The notes under the pieces are model-generated. The model worked only from the letters and a program-made list of their open reading frames with translations. It searched no databases and had not been told where the DNA came from. DNA of 64,000 bases, from the NCBI RefSeq assembly GCF_008801475.1, contig NZ_VZPP01000010.1:62001-126000 (forward strand), read 5' to 3'. The first letter of the stretch is position 1, and each line of letters opens with the position of its first letter. Source of the stretch: Pseudomonas moorei. Lineage in GTDB: Bacteria; Pseudomonadota; Gammaproteobacteria; Pseudomonadales; Pseudomonadaceae. Shown here one piece after another: positions 41,705 through 51,127 of the stretch. The position numbers and the translations under genes are program-made.

Positions 41705-42233
41705 ACGCTCTCCCTTTCGCTACAACCCTGTTCCAAATTCCATTCCGAACAATTATCAACAGCAAGTAAGACAATATAATTGACCACCCAATCAATACAA
41801 AATAACATTCAATGTTATTTGACCTTATCCAAAGCAATATATCTTTACGACTGATCAACAAATTGGTATCAACATCATAGATCCACCAAACAAACCGTTT
41901 AGTCCGATCTGAATCCACAGCAACCCATAATTTTTTCCCCTTCCTCAAATTCAGGTGCTGAATGTCACTCGCAGAAGCTTCAATAATGTAGTTATAGGCA
42001 TCTTCACCCAGCCCGACCCTCAAATATAAAGATGACGTAGTTCTTGACTGCGAAACATCTCTATACAAATAAGCTTTTTCCATAACCAGCCGTTCCGGCA
42101 AGGGAGGAATCTCCTGTATTTCCCCATACATAAAAATAGAAGCGACAACCAGACCAACAAACAAAAATAGTAAAAAAAACAACCTCACCGACCCCGGCAA
42201 TATATCAAGGAGGGATATATAAATTTTTTGCAC
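41694..42233 (-). CDS. Hypothetical membrane protein
   Basis: Not recognised. Start set at GTG 42233, which has the best ribosome binding site (GGAGG, 9 bases away), giving 179 residues; an ATG at 42269 or GTG at 42299 would lengthen it. A transmembrane segment lies near the N-terminus (LFFLLFLFVGLVVASIFMYG) and another near the C-terminus (CYFVLIGWSIILSYLLLIIV). Between them is a beta-rich soluble part of about 100 residues (SLYLRVGLGEDAYNYIIEAS). AT-rich. It overlaps the oxygenase gene, so the two are translated together. Confidence 0.65.
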   Translation of the reverse strand: MQKIYISLLDILPGSVRLFFLLFLFVGLVVASIFMYGEIQEIPPLPERLVMEKAYLYRDVSQSRTTSSLYLRVGLGEDAYNYIIEASASDIQHLNLRKGKKLWVAVDSDRTKRFVWWIYDVDTNLLISRKDILLWIRSNNIECYFVLIGWSIILSYLLLIIVRNGIWNRVVAKGRAYEN

Positions 42234-42299
42234 GCACACCAACCTCCAGACGCCTATCAAAAACAACATTAAACACTCACACCTGACAGGGATTGGCAC

Positions 42300-42557
42300 C
42301 GCTCGAAACTCAGATTTTTCTCGCCGAGAAATCCAATTCTTTAAACTTTAATATTTCAGAGCGCTTAAAATTCAAAAATCCTGCGCTTTGTATTTTCTTT
42401 TCGCCCAAAAGAAACCGAAACAGATATCAACCTCATCTCTGCTAACAACAATATCTCCCTATGCAAACAAATGTAACTTACCGATTTCCGATATCCCTGT
42501 AGTCCATTTCCCAAGCACCAATAACGCTGGCCATTCACGCGTTTTTCCGAGCACAAA
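42300..42557. other. AT-rich non-coding gap upstream of the minus-strand island
   Basis: No convincing gene is visible between the island's first gene and the cysNC terminator. The composition (many A/T runs) matches the island rather than the core genome. It should hold the island promoter, which I could not fix. Confidence 0.4.
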
Positions 42558-42594
42558 AAAAGCCCGCAGACAGTTACCTGTCTGCGGGCTTTTT
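42555..42594. terminator. Strong terminator after cysNC
   Basis: A run of A, a perfect 13-base stem (agcccgcagacag / ctgtctgcgggct, arms 42561-42573 and 42578-42590) with TTAC loop, then TTTT. It is 40 bases past the cysNC stop. Confidence 0.9.
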
Positions 42595-42633
42595 CTTGCA
42601 GCGTGAAGCTAGAAGCTTGCCGCTGCTTTGAGC

Positions 42634-44532
42634 TTAGATCGCACCACGCTTGCGCAGCAGATCCAGCACTTGCTTGACGCTTTCCTCCAGCGACAGCGAT
42701 TGGGTGTCGATCACCAGATCGGCATCCAGCGGCACGTCGTACGGGAAGGACTCGCCAGGGATGTTATCGCCGCCCGCCGCGTACAGACCTTGTGGATCGC
42801 GTTCGGCACAGACCGCTGGCGAAGCCTGGACGTAGACCGTCAGCAGACGCTCCTTGCCGATCAGTTCCTTGGCCTGTTCACGACCTTCGGAACTCGGCGC
42901 AACGAACGCCGCCAGGGTCAGCAGACCGGCTTCGTTGAACTGACGCGCAACGTGCGCGGCACGACGCCAGTTTTCGGTACGCCCGGCGCGATCCTGTGGC
43001 AGACCTTTGTTCAGGTCGTGACGCAGATTCTGGCCATCGAGCACAAAGACCGCACGGCCCATGTCGAATAGCTTGCGCTCGACGGCGTAGGCCAGCGTAC
43101 TTTTACCCGCGCCCGACAAGCCGCTGAACAACACGGTGGCCGGTTGCTGGCCGAAGCGCTGGGCGCGCTCTTCGGTGGCGACGTGGGCCAGTTTGCCGTG
43201 GTGGGTGGCGCTGCCGTGTGCCAGAGGCTGGGCGACGATCATGCCGGCGCCCACGGTGCCGTTGGTCAGGCGGTCGATGATGATGAACGCGCCGGTGGTG
43301 CGGTTGCTGTCGTAACCGTCGAGGGCAATCGGCGCATCGAGCGCGATTTTGACCTTGCCGATTTCGTTCAGCTGCAACGCGCTGGCCGGGCCTTCTTCAA
43401 GGGTGTTCACGTCGACCTTGTTGACGATGCTGGCGATGGAGCCCGGCACGTAACTGGTGGCGCGTTTGATGTCGTACTTCTTGCCCGGCAGCATCGGCTC
43501 TTCCGCCATCCACACAAGCATCGCTTCAAAGCTGTCGGTGACAGGCGGCACGTTATCGGCGTGAACCAACAGGTCGCCGCGAGAGATGTCGATTTCGTCT
43601 TCCATGGTCAGCGTCACCGCTTGACCAGGACCGGCGTGCTCCAGCTCGCCTTCGAAGGTGACAATGGATTTCACGCGGCTGCTCTTGCCCGACGGCAGGA
43701 CCACGACTTCGTCGCCTTTCTTGACGATGCCGCTGGCCAGGGTGCCGGCGAAACCACGGAAGTTCAGGTTCGGACGGTTGACGTACTGCACCGGGAAACG
43801 CAGGTCGGTGAAGTTGCGATCGCCCGCCACTTCCACGGTTTCGAGAATTTCCATCAGCGACTGGCCGGTGTACCACGGCGAGCGCTCGGACTTGTTCACC
43901 ACGTTGTCGCCCTTGAGGGCAGACATTGGCACGAAGTGCATGCTCGTCGGCTTCATCTTCAAGCCCTCGGCGAACTTCAGGTAGTCGGCCTTGATCGACT
44001 CGAACACGCCCTGATCGAAGTCCTTGAGGTCCATCTTGTTGATGGCGACGACGATGTGCTTGATGCCCAACAGCGAGGCGATGAAGCTGTGGCGACGGGT
44101 CTGGGTCTGCACGCCGTAACGGGCGTCGACCAGGATGATCGCCAGGTCACAGGTGGACGCACCGGTGGCCATGTTGCGGGTGTACTGCTCATGGCCAGGA
44201 GTGTCGGCGATGATGAACTTGCGCTTGGCGGTGGAGAAATAGCGGTACGCGACATCGATGGTGATGCCTTGCTCACGCTCGGCCTGCAGGCCGTCGACCA
44301 GCAACGCCAGGTCGATGTCTTCGCCGGTGGTGCCGACTTTTTTCGAGTCGCGGGTAATCGCTTCCAAGTGATCTTCGTAGATCATCTTGGAGTCGTGCAG
44401 CAGGCGCCCAATCAGGGTGCTCTTGCCGTCGTCGACGTTACCGCAGGTCAGAAAGCGCAGCAGCTCTTTACGTTCATGCTGGCCCAGGTAGGCGAGGATG
44501 TCCTCGCTGATCAAATCAGATTGATGCGACAT
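42634..44532 (-). CDS. cysNC: Bifunctional sulfate adenylyltransferase subunit 1 / adenylylsulfate kinase
   Basis: 632 residues. The N-terminal CysN GTPase (about 25-455) has P-loop GNVDDGKSTLIGRL, DTPGHEQYTRNM and NKMD. The C-terminal CysC kinase (about 460-632) has FSGLSGAGKSTLAYAVE. With CysD it makes adenosine phosphosulfate from sulfate and ATP driven by GTP; the kinase then makes PAPS. The fusion is normal in Pseudomonas. Nine bases after cysD, one operon. Confidence 0.97.
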   Translation of the reverse strand: MSHQSDLISEDILAYLGQHERKELLRFLTCGNVDDGKSTLIGRLLHDSKMIYEDHLEAITRDSKKVGTTGEDIDLALLVDGLQAEREQGITIDVAYRYFSTAKRKFIIADTPGHEQYTRNMATGASTCDLAIILVDARYGVQTQTRRHSFIASLLGIKHIVVAINKMDLKDFDQGVFESIKADYLKFAEGLKMKPTSMHFVPMSALKGDNVVNKSERSPWYTGQSLMEILETVEVAGDRNFTDLRFPVQYVNRPNLNFRGFAGTLASGIVKKGDEVVVLPSGKSSRVKSIVTFEGELEHAGPGQAVTLTMEDEIDISRGDLLVHADNVPPVTDSFEAMLVWMAEEPMLPGKKYDIKRATSYVPGSIASIVNKVDVNTLEEGPASALQLNEIGKVKIALDAPIALDGYDSNRTTGAFIIIDRLTNGTVGAGMIVAQPLAHGSATHHGKLAHVATEERAQRFGQQPATVLFSGLSGAGKSTLAYAVERKLFDMGRAVFVLDGQNLRHDLNKGLPQDRAGRTENWRRAAHVARQFNEAGLLTLAAFVAPSSEGREQAKELIGKERLLTVYVQASPAVCAERDPQGLYAAGGDNIPGESFPYDVPLDADLVIDTQSLSLEESVKQVLDLLRKRGAI

Positions 44533-44541
44533 GACAGCCCC

Positions 44542-45459
44542 TTAGAAATAACCTTGACGTTTCTTGTCTTCCATCGAGCCGGCGCCATCGTGGTCGATGA
44601 CACGGCCCTGGCGCTCGGAAGTTCGCGTCAGGAGCATTTCCTGAATGATGTCCGTGAGGCTTTCGGCCTCGGACTCCACCGCGCCCGTCAACGGGTAGCA
44701 GCCAAGGGTACGGAAACGCACTTTCTTTTTGACGATGCGCGCTTTGTCTTCATCGCTCAGGTGTTCGAGGATGCGCTCGTCGTCGATCATGATCAGCGTG
44801 CCGTTCTTCTCGATGACTTCACGCTCGGCGGCGAAGTACAGCGGGACGATCGGGATGCCTTCAAGGTAGATGTACTGCCAGATGTCCAGTTCGGTCCAGT
44901 TCGACAACGGGAACACACGAATGGATTCGCCCTTGTTGACCTTGCCGTTGTAGACGTTCCACAGCTCCGGGCGCTGGTTTTTCGGATCCCAGCGGTGCTT
45001 GCTGTCGCGGAACGAGTACACGCGCTCCTTGGCGCGGGATTTCTCTTCATCGCGACGGGCACCACCGAAAGCGGCGTCGAAACCATATTTGTCCAACGCC
45101 TGCTTCAGGCCTTCGGTCTTCATGATGTCGGTGTGCTTGGCACTGCCGTGGGTAAACGGGTTGATGCCTTGCGCCACGCCGTCCGGGTTCACATGAGTGA
45201 TCAGGTCCAGGCCCAGCTCGGCGACCATCTTGTCGCGGAAGGCGTACATCTCCTGGAATTTCCAGCGGGTGTCGACGTGCATCACCGGAAACGGCAGCTT
45301 GCCAGGGAAAAATGCCTTGCGTGCCAGGTGCAGCATCACGGCGGAGTCTTTACCGATGGAGTACAGCATCACCGGGTTGTCGAACTCGGCGGCCACCTCG
45401 CGGATGATGTGGATGCTTTCCGCCTCCAGCTGTTTCAGATGCGTCAGTTTGTCGACCAT
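44542..45459 (-). CDS. cysD: Sulfate adenylyltransferase subunit 2
   Basis: 305 residues. The PP-loop ATP pyrophosphatase motif is YSIGKDSAVMLHLARKAF near residue 35, followed by FGGARRDEEKSRAKERVYSFRD and the LSNWTELDIWQYI segment. It forms the catalytic part of the sulfate adenylyltransferase with CysN. First gene of the cysD-cysNC operon; expected control by CysB was not verified from sequence. Confidence 0.97.
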   Translation of the reverse strand: MVDKLTHLKQLEAESIHIIREVAAEFDNPVMLYSIGKDSAVMLHLARKAFFPGKLPFPVMHVDTRWKFQEMYAFRDKMVAELGLDLITHVNPDGVAQGINPFTHGSAKHTDIMKTEGLKQALDKYGFDAAFGGARRDEEKSRAKERVYSFRDSKHRWDPKNQRPELWNVYNGKVNKGESIRVFPLSNWTELDIWQYIYLEGIPIVPLYFAAEREVIEKNGTLIMIDDERILEHLSDEDKARIVKKKVRFRTLGCYPLTGAVESEAESLTDIIQEMLLTRTSERQGRVIDHDGAGSMEDKKRQGYF

Positions 45460-45606
45460 GGCTACTCACGAAAGCTTTCTTATGAACGGCCAGCGGGCCG
45501 TGTTCGAGCGGGGAATCCTAGCACAGCGTCCTCTTCTAATCAGGACGCCGACTAGATCGAAAGAGCATATGAATATGCCCGCCTGTTTGGGCAGAACGCG
45601 CTCCCT

Positions 45607-45710
45607 TGCAGGAGCGAGCCTGCTCGCGATGAACCTGAGAACACCGCGGGGTGTCAGGCCCCCTGGCGTTATCGTTGACGAACATCGTGATCAGGCTCGC
45701 TCCTACAGGG
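45607..45710. repeat. REP-type inverted repeat
   Basis: tgcaggagcgagcctgctcgcgatg and catcgtgatcaggctcgctccta form a pair in the gap between the Nif3-like gene and cysD. Confidence 0.84.
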
Positions 45711-45721
45711 ATAGCGTTTCG

Positions 45722-46480
45722 TCAGATGGGATTGGGGCAATCGATGAAGATGTGTTCGAGGGCAAAGCGTCGCGCCAGGTAATCCCCCAGCGCCTGAACG
45801 CCATAACGCTCGGTGGCATGGTGACCGGCGGCGATGAAGCTGATGTCGTTTTCCCGTGCGCTGTGGAAGGTTTGCTCGGAAGCCTCGCCGCTCAGGTACA
45901 GATCGACACCCGCCAGAATGGCCTGATCGATGTACCCTTGACCGCCCCCCGTGCACCAGCCGACCCGACGAATCATCTCGCTGCCTTCAATCAGCAATGG
46001 CTCGCGCCCCATGACTTCCTGGACCCTGCGGGCAAAATCCCGAGGCATCATCGGTTCACTCAACGAGCCGACCAGACCGACAATCTTCAGGTTGTCCGGA
46101 TCCAGCGGGCCTTCGACGGTGATGTCGAGCTGCCGGGCCAACTGCACGTTGTTGCCGACGTCCGGGTGCAGATCCAGTGGCAGGTGATAGGACAGCAGGC
46201 TGATATCGTGCTTGAGCAACGTCTTCAAGCGACGTTGCTTCATGCCGGTGATGCACGGATTTTCACCCTTCCAGAAGTAGCCGTGATGCACCAGCACCAG
46301 ATCGGCGTTGGCTTGCACGGCAGCATCGAGCAACGCCTGGCTGGCGGTGACGCCACTGACAATGCGCATCACTTGCGGCCGGCCTTCGACCTGCAGGCCG
46401 TTGGGGCAGTAATCGGCAATTTTCGAACTGCTGAGGTAACGGTCGGCTTCTTCGACCAGGGTGCTCAGAGCGACGGCCAT
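45722..46480 (-). CDS. Nif3-like dinuclear metal centre protein
   Basis: 252 residues. The metal-binding pattern is visible as LVHHGYFWKG, the later LLSYHLPLDLHPDVGNN and the C-terminal FIAAGHHATERYGVQALG. Family members (YbgI/Nif3) assemble into hexameric toroids with two metals per subunit. E. coli YbgI has been linked to GTP cyclohydrolase-like activity but the role is unsettled. It is divergent from algW, as in other Pseudomonas. Confidence 0.9.
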   Translation of the reverse strand: MAVALSTLVEEADRYLSSSKIADYCPNGLQVEGRPQVMRIVSGVTASQALLDAAVQANADLVLVHHGYFWKGENPCITGMKQRRLKTLLKHDISLLSYHLPLDLHPDVGNNVQLARQLDITVEGPLDPDNLKIVGLVGSLSEPMMPRDFARRVQEVMGREPLLIEGSEMIRRVGWCTGGGQGYIDQAILAGVDLYLSGEASEQTFHSARENDISFIAAGHHATERYGVQALGDYLARRFALEHIFIDCPNPI

Positions 46481-46523
46481 AAAAGACTCCTAAATATCCC
46501 GTTCAGAGGCACGCGCGGCCTCG

Positions 46524-46529
46524 TATAAT
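46524..46529 (+). promoter_or_regulatory. -10 element candidate for algW
   Basis: TATAAT lies 55 bases before the algW start. A matching -35 at proper spacing is weak, so the promoter is only suggested. Confidence 0.35.
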
Positions 46530-46583
46530 GCGCGTCATTATGGGCGGTCCGATACCGCCTGCAACCCTCTCAGGACATGCTTA

Positions 46584-47744
46584 ATGCTCAAGGCGCTGCG
46601 TTTTTCCGGCTGGCCGCTACTGGCCGGCGTGCTTGTCGCTCTTTTGATAATCCAGCGTTACCCGCAGTGGGTCGGGCTGCCAAGCCTCGACGTCAATCTG
46701 CAGCAAGCTCCGCAAACCACTAGCGTGCAGCAAGGTCCGGTGTCCTATGCTGACGCGGTGACCATTGCCGCGCCATCCGTGGTGAACCTGTACACCACCA
46801 AAGTCATCAACAAACCCAGCCACCCGTTGTTCGAAGACCCGCAGTTCCGCCGTTTCTTCGGCGACAACTCGCCCAAGCAGAAACGCATGGAGTCGAGCCT
46901 GGGTTCGGGCGTGATCATGAGCCCGGAAGGCTACATCCTGACCAACAACCACGTGACCAGCGGTGCCGACCAGATCGTGGTCGCGCTAAAGGACGGTCGC
47001 GAAACCCTGGCCCGGGTGATCGGCAGTGACCCGGAAACCGATCTCGCGGTGCTGAAGATCGATTTGAAGAACCTCCCGGCGATCACCGTAGGCCGCTCTG
47101 ACAGCATCCGCATCGGCGACGTGGCCCTGGCCATCGGCAACCCGTTCGGTGTCGGCCAGACCGTGACCATGGGCATCATTAGTGCGACCGGGCGTAACCA
47201 GTTGGGCCTGAACAACTATGAAGACTTCATCCAGACCGACGCCGCGATCAACCCCGGCAACTCAGGTGGTGCGCTGGTGGACGCCAACGGCAACCTGACC
47301 GGCATCAACACGGCGATTTTCTCCAAGTCCGGTGGCTCCCAGGGCATTGGCTTCGCGATCCCGATCAAACTGGCGATGGAAGTGATGAAGTCGATCATCG
47401 AACATGGCCAGGTGATTCGTGGCTGGCTCGGTATTGAAGTGCAACCGTTGACCCAGGAGCTGGCGGAGTCCTTCGGTCTGTCCGGACGCCCCGGCATCGT
47501 GGTCGCCGGGATTTTCCGAGACGGCCCGGCACAGAAGGCCGGCCTGCAATTGGGCGATGTGATTCTCAGCATCGACGGCGAGCCAGCAAGCGATGGCCGT
47601 CGCTCGATGAACCAGGTCGCACGGATCAAACCGACCGACAAGGTCGAGGTTCAGGTCATACGCAACGGCAAGGAACTCAAGCTCACGGCGGAAATCGGCT
47701 TGCGTCCGCCGCCGGCGCCGGTCAAAGAGAAAGAAGAGGAGTGA
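46584..47744 (+). CDS. algW: Periplasmic serine protease AlgW (DegS-like)
   Basis: 386 residues. An N-terminal membrane anchor (about 10-25) is followed by a trypsin-like domain with catalytic His123 (TNNHVTSG), Asp153 (ETDLAVLKID) and Ser227 (NPGNSGGAL), and one PDZ domain (about 265-365). It senses misfolded outer-membrane proteins and cuts the anti-sigma factor MucA, releasing AlgU, which drives envelope stress and alginate genes. The catalytic residues sit at the positions I recall for P. aeruginosa AlgW. Confidence 0.95.
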   Translation: MLKALRFSGWPLLAGVLVALLIIQRYPQWVGLPSLDVNLQQAPQTTSVQQGPVSYADAVTIAAPSVVNLYTTKVINKPSHPLFEDPQFRRFFGDNSPKQKRMESSLGSGVIMSPEGYILTNNHVTSGADQIVVALKDGRETLARVIGSDPETDLAVLKIDLKNLPAITVGRSDSIRIGDVALAIGNPFGVGQTVTMGIISATGRNQLGLNNYEDFIQTDAAINPGNSGGALVDANGNLTGINTAIFSKSGGSQGIGFAIPIKLAMEVMKSIIEHGQVIRGWLGIEVQPLTQELAESFGLSGRPGIVVAGIFRDGPAQKAGLQLGDVILSIDGEPASDGRRSMNQVARIKPTDKVEVQVIRNGKELKLTAEIGLRPPPAPVKEKEEE

Positions 47745-47759
47745 TACTGTCTTGGCGAG

Positions 47760-47856
47760 TCCTGCGGGAGCGGGACTTGCCCGAGAGGAACAATAACGCG
47801 GTGAACCAGATACACCGCGCCGTTCCCATCGTGGGTAAACCACGCTCCCGCGGGGG
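47760..47856. repeat. REP-like inverted repeat (third sequence class)
   Basis: tcctgcgggagcgggacttgccc and ggtaaaccacgctcccgcggg flank about 55 bases containing cgcggtg...acaccgcg. It lies between the convergent algW and hisC and may also stop transcription. Confidence 0.65.
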
Positions 47857-47859
47857 GGT

Positions 47860-48912
47860 TTAGAGCTCGCCCAGGCCGTCGATCAGCGCCTGATTCTGCT
47901 CTGGCGTGCCGATCGAAATCCGCAGGAACTGGGCAATCCGCTCCTGCTTGAAGTGCCGCACAATCACACCCTGCTCACGCAGCTTGGCCGCCAGGCCCGC
48001 CGCATCGTGATTGGGGTGACGGGCGAAAATGAAGTTCGCTGCCGACGGCAAGACTTCAAAACCCTTCGCCTGTAACTGTGCAATCACCTGCTCGCGATTC
48101 TCGATGACCAGCCGGCAGGTCTTGTCGAAGTACTCACGATCTTCAAACGCAGCCGCCGCGCCGACATTCGCCATCCGGTCCAGCGGGTAGGAGTTGAAGC
48201 TGTTCTTGATCCGCTCCAGCGCCTCGATCAGGTCCGGATGCCCCACCGCCAGGCCAACCCGCAGACCGGCAAGCGAACGGGACTTGGACAGTGTCTGGGT
48301 CACCAGCAGGTTTGGATAACGATCTACCAGGCTGATTGCCGTTTCGCCGCCGAAGTCGATGTAAGCCTCATCCACCACGACCACCGAATCCGGGCTGGCC
48401 TTGAGGATCCGTTCAATGGCATCGAGGGCCAACAGGCAACCGGTTGGCGCGTTCGGGTTAGGGAAAATGATCCCGCCGTTCGGCCTGGCGTAGTCCGCCG
48501 GATTGATCTGGAAGTGTTCGTCCAGCGGCACCGCATCAAACTGGATGCCGTACAGGCCGCAGTAGACCGGATAGAAGCTGTAGCTGATGTCCGGGAACAG
48601 CAACGGCTGATCGTGCTGCAGCAAACCGTGGAAAATATGCGCCAGGACCTCATCGGAACCGTTACCGAGGAACACCTGGTTGGTCTGCACGCCGTAATAC
48701 CGGGCGACCGCGCTCTTGAGCAGATCGCTGTTCGGATCCGGGTACAAACGCAAATTGTCGTTCAGCTCCGCCTGCATGGCGGCCAGCGCTTTGGGCGATG
48801 GACCGTAAGGGTTTTCGTTGGTGTTGAGCTTCACCAGTTTTGCCAGTTTCGGCTGCTCGCCCGGCACGTACGGCACCAGATTCTTGACGAACGGGCTCCA
48901 GAATTTACTCAT
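47860..48912 (-). CDS. hisC: Histidinol-phosphate aminotransferase
   Basis: 350 residues, PLP fold type I. The pyridoxal lysine lies in TLSKSRSLAGLRVG; the phosphate-binding GNGSDEVLAH and the NPNAPTG motif are present. It makes histidinol phosphate from imidazole acetol phosphate and glutamate. It begins 2 bases after hisD. The protein starts MSKFWSPFVKNLVPYVPGEQPK. Confidence 0.96.
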   Translation of the reverse strand: MSKFWSPFVKNLVPYVPGEQPKLAKLVKLNTNENPYGPSPKALAAMQAELNDNLRLYPDPNSDLLKSAVARYYGVQTNQVFLGNGSDEVLAHIFHGLLQHDQPLLFPDISYSFYPVYCGLYGIQFDAVPLDEHFQINPADYARPNGGIIFPNPNAPTGCLLALDAIERILKASPDSVVVVDEAYIDFGGETAISLVDRYPNLLVTQTLSKSRSLAGLRVGLAVGHPDLIEALERIKNSFNSYPLDRMANVGAAAAFEDREYFDKTCRLVIENREQVIAQLQAKGFEVLPSAANFIFARHPNHDAAGLAAKLREQGVIVRHFKQERIAQFLRISIGTPEQNQALIDGLGEL

Positions 48913-48914
48913 GC

Positions 48915-50240
48915 TCAGTTCCCCTTCTTGTCGACAAGGATGCGGTATTCGGCGCTGCGGGCGTGAGCGGTCAGCGACTCGCCACGGGCCAGCACGGAAG
49001 CGGTTTTGCCCAGCTCGGACGCACCCTGCTCGGAGCAGAAGATGATCGACGAACGTTTCTGGAAGTCATACACCCCCAGCGGCGAAGAGAAACGTGCAGT
49101 GCCGGAAGTCGGCAGCACGTGGTTCGGGCCGGCGCAGTAGTCGCCCAGGGCTTCAGAGGTGTGACGCCCCATGAAGATCGCACCGGCGTGACGGATCTGC
49201 GGCAGCCAGGCTTGCGGATCGGCCACCGACAACTCCAGGTGCTCCGGCGCGATACGGTTGGCGACTTCGATGGCTTGGGCCATATCGCTCACCTTGATCA
49301 ACGCACCCCGACCATTGATCGAAGTTTCGATGATTTGCGCGCGTTCCATGGTCGGCATCAGCTTGGCGATGCTGACGGCCACTTTGTCGAGGAATTCGGC
49401 GTCGGGGCTGACCAGAATCGCCTGGGCGTCTTCATCGTGTTCGGCCTGGGAGAACAGGTCCATGGCGATCCAGTCCGGATCGGTCTGACCGTCACACACC
49501 ACGAGGATCTCGGACGGCCCGGCGATCATGTCGATGCCGACCTGACCGAACACGTGGCGCTTGGCTGTGGCGACATAGATGTTGCCCGGCCCGACCACTT
49601 TGTCGACCTTCGGCACGCTTTCGGTGCCGTAGGCCAGCGCGGCGACAGCTTGTGCGCCGCCAATGGTGAACACACGGTCAACGCCAGCGATGCAGGCGGC
49701 GGCCAGCACCAGCTCATTGATCTCGCCACGCGGAGTCGGCACCACCATGACCACTTCGGTCACACCGGCAACCTTGGCCGGAATGGCGTTCATCAATACT
49801 GACGACGGGTACGATGCCTTGCCACCCGGCACATACAGGCCGGCGCGGTCCAGCGGCGTGACCTTCTGGCCCAGCACGGTGCCGTCGGCTTCGGTGTAGG
49901 TCCAGGAGTCCTGTTTCTGCTTTTCGTGGTAGCTGCGCACGCGGGCCGCGGCTTTTTCCAGGGCTTCGCGCTGCGCTACGGTGATGCGGGTGAGCGCCAG
50001 TTCCAGACGTTCGCGCGGCAGAATCAGATCGGCCATGGAGGCGACATCGAGCCCATCGAACTGACGGGTGAATTCCACCAGCGCGGCATCGCCACGCTCG
50101 CGCACGGCCTTGATGATGTCCAGCACCCGCTGATTGACCGAGTCGTCAGACACACTTTCCCAGCTCAGCAGATGATCCAGATGATGTGCGAAATCCGGGT
50201 CAGCAGCGTTGAGTCGGCGAATTGCAGTCGGTGCGGTCAT
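48915..50240 (-). CDS. hisD: Histidinol dehydrogenase
   Basis: 441 residues. The NAD-binding and zinc-site stretches GPGNIYVATAKRHVFG, AGPSEILV and SQAEHDEDAQAIL are present, as is GPNHVLPTSGTARFSSPLGVYDF. It oxidises histidinol to histidine in two steps. Part of the hisG-hisD-hisC group downstream of murA. Confidence 0.97.
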   Translation of the reverse strand: MTAPTAIRRLNAADPDFAHHLDHLLSWESVSDDSVNQRVLDIIKAVRERGDAALVEFTRQFDGLDVASMADLILPRERLELALTRITVAQREALEKAAARVRSYHEKQKQDSWTYTEADGTVLGQKVTPLDRAGLYVPGGKASYPSSVLMNAIPAKVAGVTEVVMVVPTPRGEINELVLAAACIAGVDRVFTIGGAQAVAALAYGTESVPKVDKVVGPGNIYVATAKRHVFGQVGIDMIAGPSEILVVCDGQTDPDWIAMDLFSQAEHDEDAQAILVSPDAEFLDKVAVSIAKLMPTMERAQIIETSINGRGALIKVSDMAQAIEVANRIAPEHLELSVADPQAWLPQIRHAGAIFMGRHTSEALGDYCAGPNHVLPTSGTARFSSPLGVYDFQKRSSIIFCSEQGASELGKTASVLARGESLTAHARSAEYRILVDKKGN

Positions 50241-50365
50241 AGCGAGAGCCTCATAGGATTGGCAAAAAACTCAGGCGCCCGAAGCTAACATTCGATCCGC
50301 TTGGGCACCTGAGAATTCTGGCTATGAGGCGGATAGACGGCGCGACTCAAGGTCGCGCAAGTGAA

Positions 50366-51001
50366 TCAGCCGCGGTGTCGAGACTCCACTGCCTTGCGCA
50401 GGGTGTCGATCAACGCCTGGATACGGGCGTGTTGCATCTTCATCGAAGCTTTGTTGACGATCAGCCGAGAGCTGATGGCAGCAATGAAATCCTGTGGCTC
50501 CAGGCCATTGGCCCGCAGCGTGTTACCGGTGTCGACCACGTCGATGATCTTGTCGGCCAGGCCGATCAGCGGCGCCAGCTCCATCGAACCGTATAGCTTG
50601 ATGATGTCGACCTGACGACCCTGCTCGGCGTAGTAACGCTTGGCAACGTTGACGAACTTGGTGGCGATACGCAGGCGACCCTTGGGCTCGACTGCGCCGA
50701 CCTTGCCAGCGGTCATCAGCTTGCACTGGGCAATTTGCAGGTCCAGTGGCTCGTACAGGCCCTGGCCGCCGTATTCCATCAGCACGTCCTTGCCGGCGAC
50801 ACCCAGGTCGGCGGCCCCATGCTCGACATAAGTCGGCACGTCGGTGGCACGCACGATCAGCAGGCGTACATCTTCCTGGGTCGTGGGGATGATCAGCTTG
50901 CGGCTCTTGTCCGGATTCTCGGTCGGTACGATGCCCGCTTCGGCCAGAAGCGGCAAGGTGTCGTCAAGGATGCGGCCCTTGGACAGTGCAATGGTCAACA
51001 T
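50366..51001 (-). CDS. hisG: ATP phosphoribosyltransferase (short form, HisG_S)
   Basis: 211 residues starting MLTIALSKGRILDDTLPLL. It has the PRPP-binding segment DIVDTGNTLRANGLEP-like (VVDTGNTLRANG) and lacks the C-terminal regulatory domain of the long form, so it needs HisZ as partner; hisZ is not in this window. It catalyses the first and feedback-controlled step of histidine synthesis. The gap to hisD (about 125 bases) contains a GC-rich hairpin but no gene. Confidence 0.95.
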   Translation of the reverse strand: MLTIALSKGRILDDTLPLLAEAGIVPTENPDKSRKLIIPTTQEDVRLLIVRATDVPTYVEHGAADLGVAGKDVLMEYGGQGLYEPLDLQIAQCKLMTAGKVGAVEPKGRLRIATKFVNVAKRYYAEQGRQVDIIKLYGSMELAPLIGLADKIIDVVDTGNTLRANGLEPQDFIAAISSRLIVNKASMKMQHARIQALIDTLRKAVESRHRG

Positions 51002-51060
51002 GGGAAACGTCAGTCCTTATCAAGGTACTCATGCCCGGTCGCAAACGGCGCCGGACACAC

Positions 51061-51083
51061 GTCGAGCCGGAATCCGGCTCGAC
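51061..51083. repeat. GC-rich perfect hairpin between murA and hisG
   Basis: gtcgagccgg / ccggctcgac with a 3-base loop, midway in the 126-base murA-hisG gap. No T run follows, so it is more likely an RNA-stability or attenuation stem than a terminator. Confidence 0.4.
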
Positions 51084-51127
51084 TTCAACAATTCAACGGG
51101 CATGTCCTTATGCCCATGCAGCAGGAA

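Noticed and set aside
43144..45555. 803-residue plus-strand open frame
   Set aside because: It is the antisense of cysNC and cysD, both of which have full motifs. Its composition is the Val/Asp/His-rich pattern of a GC-rich shadow frame.
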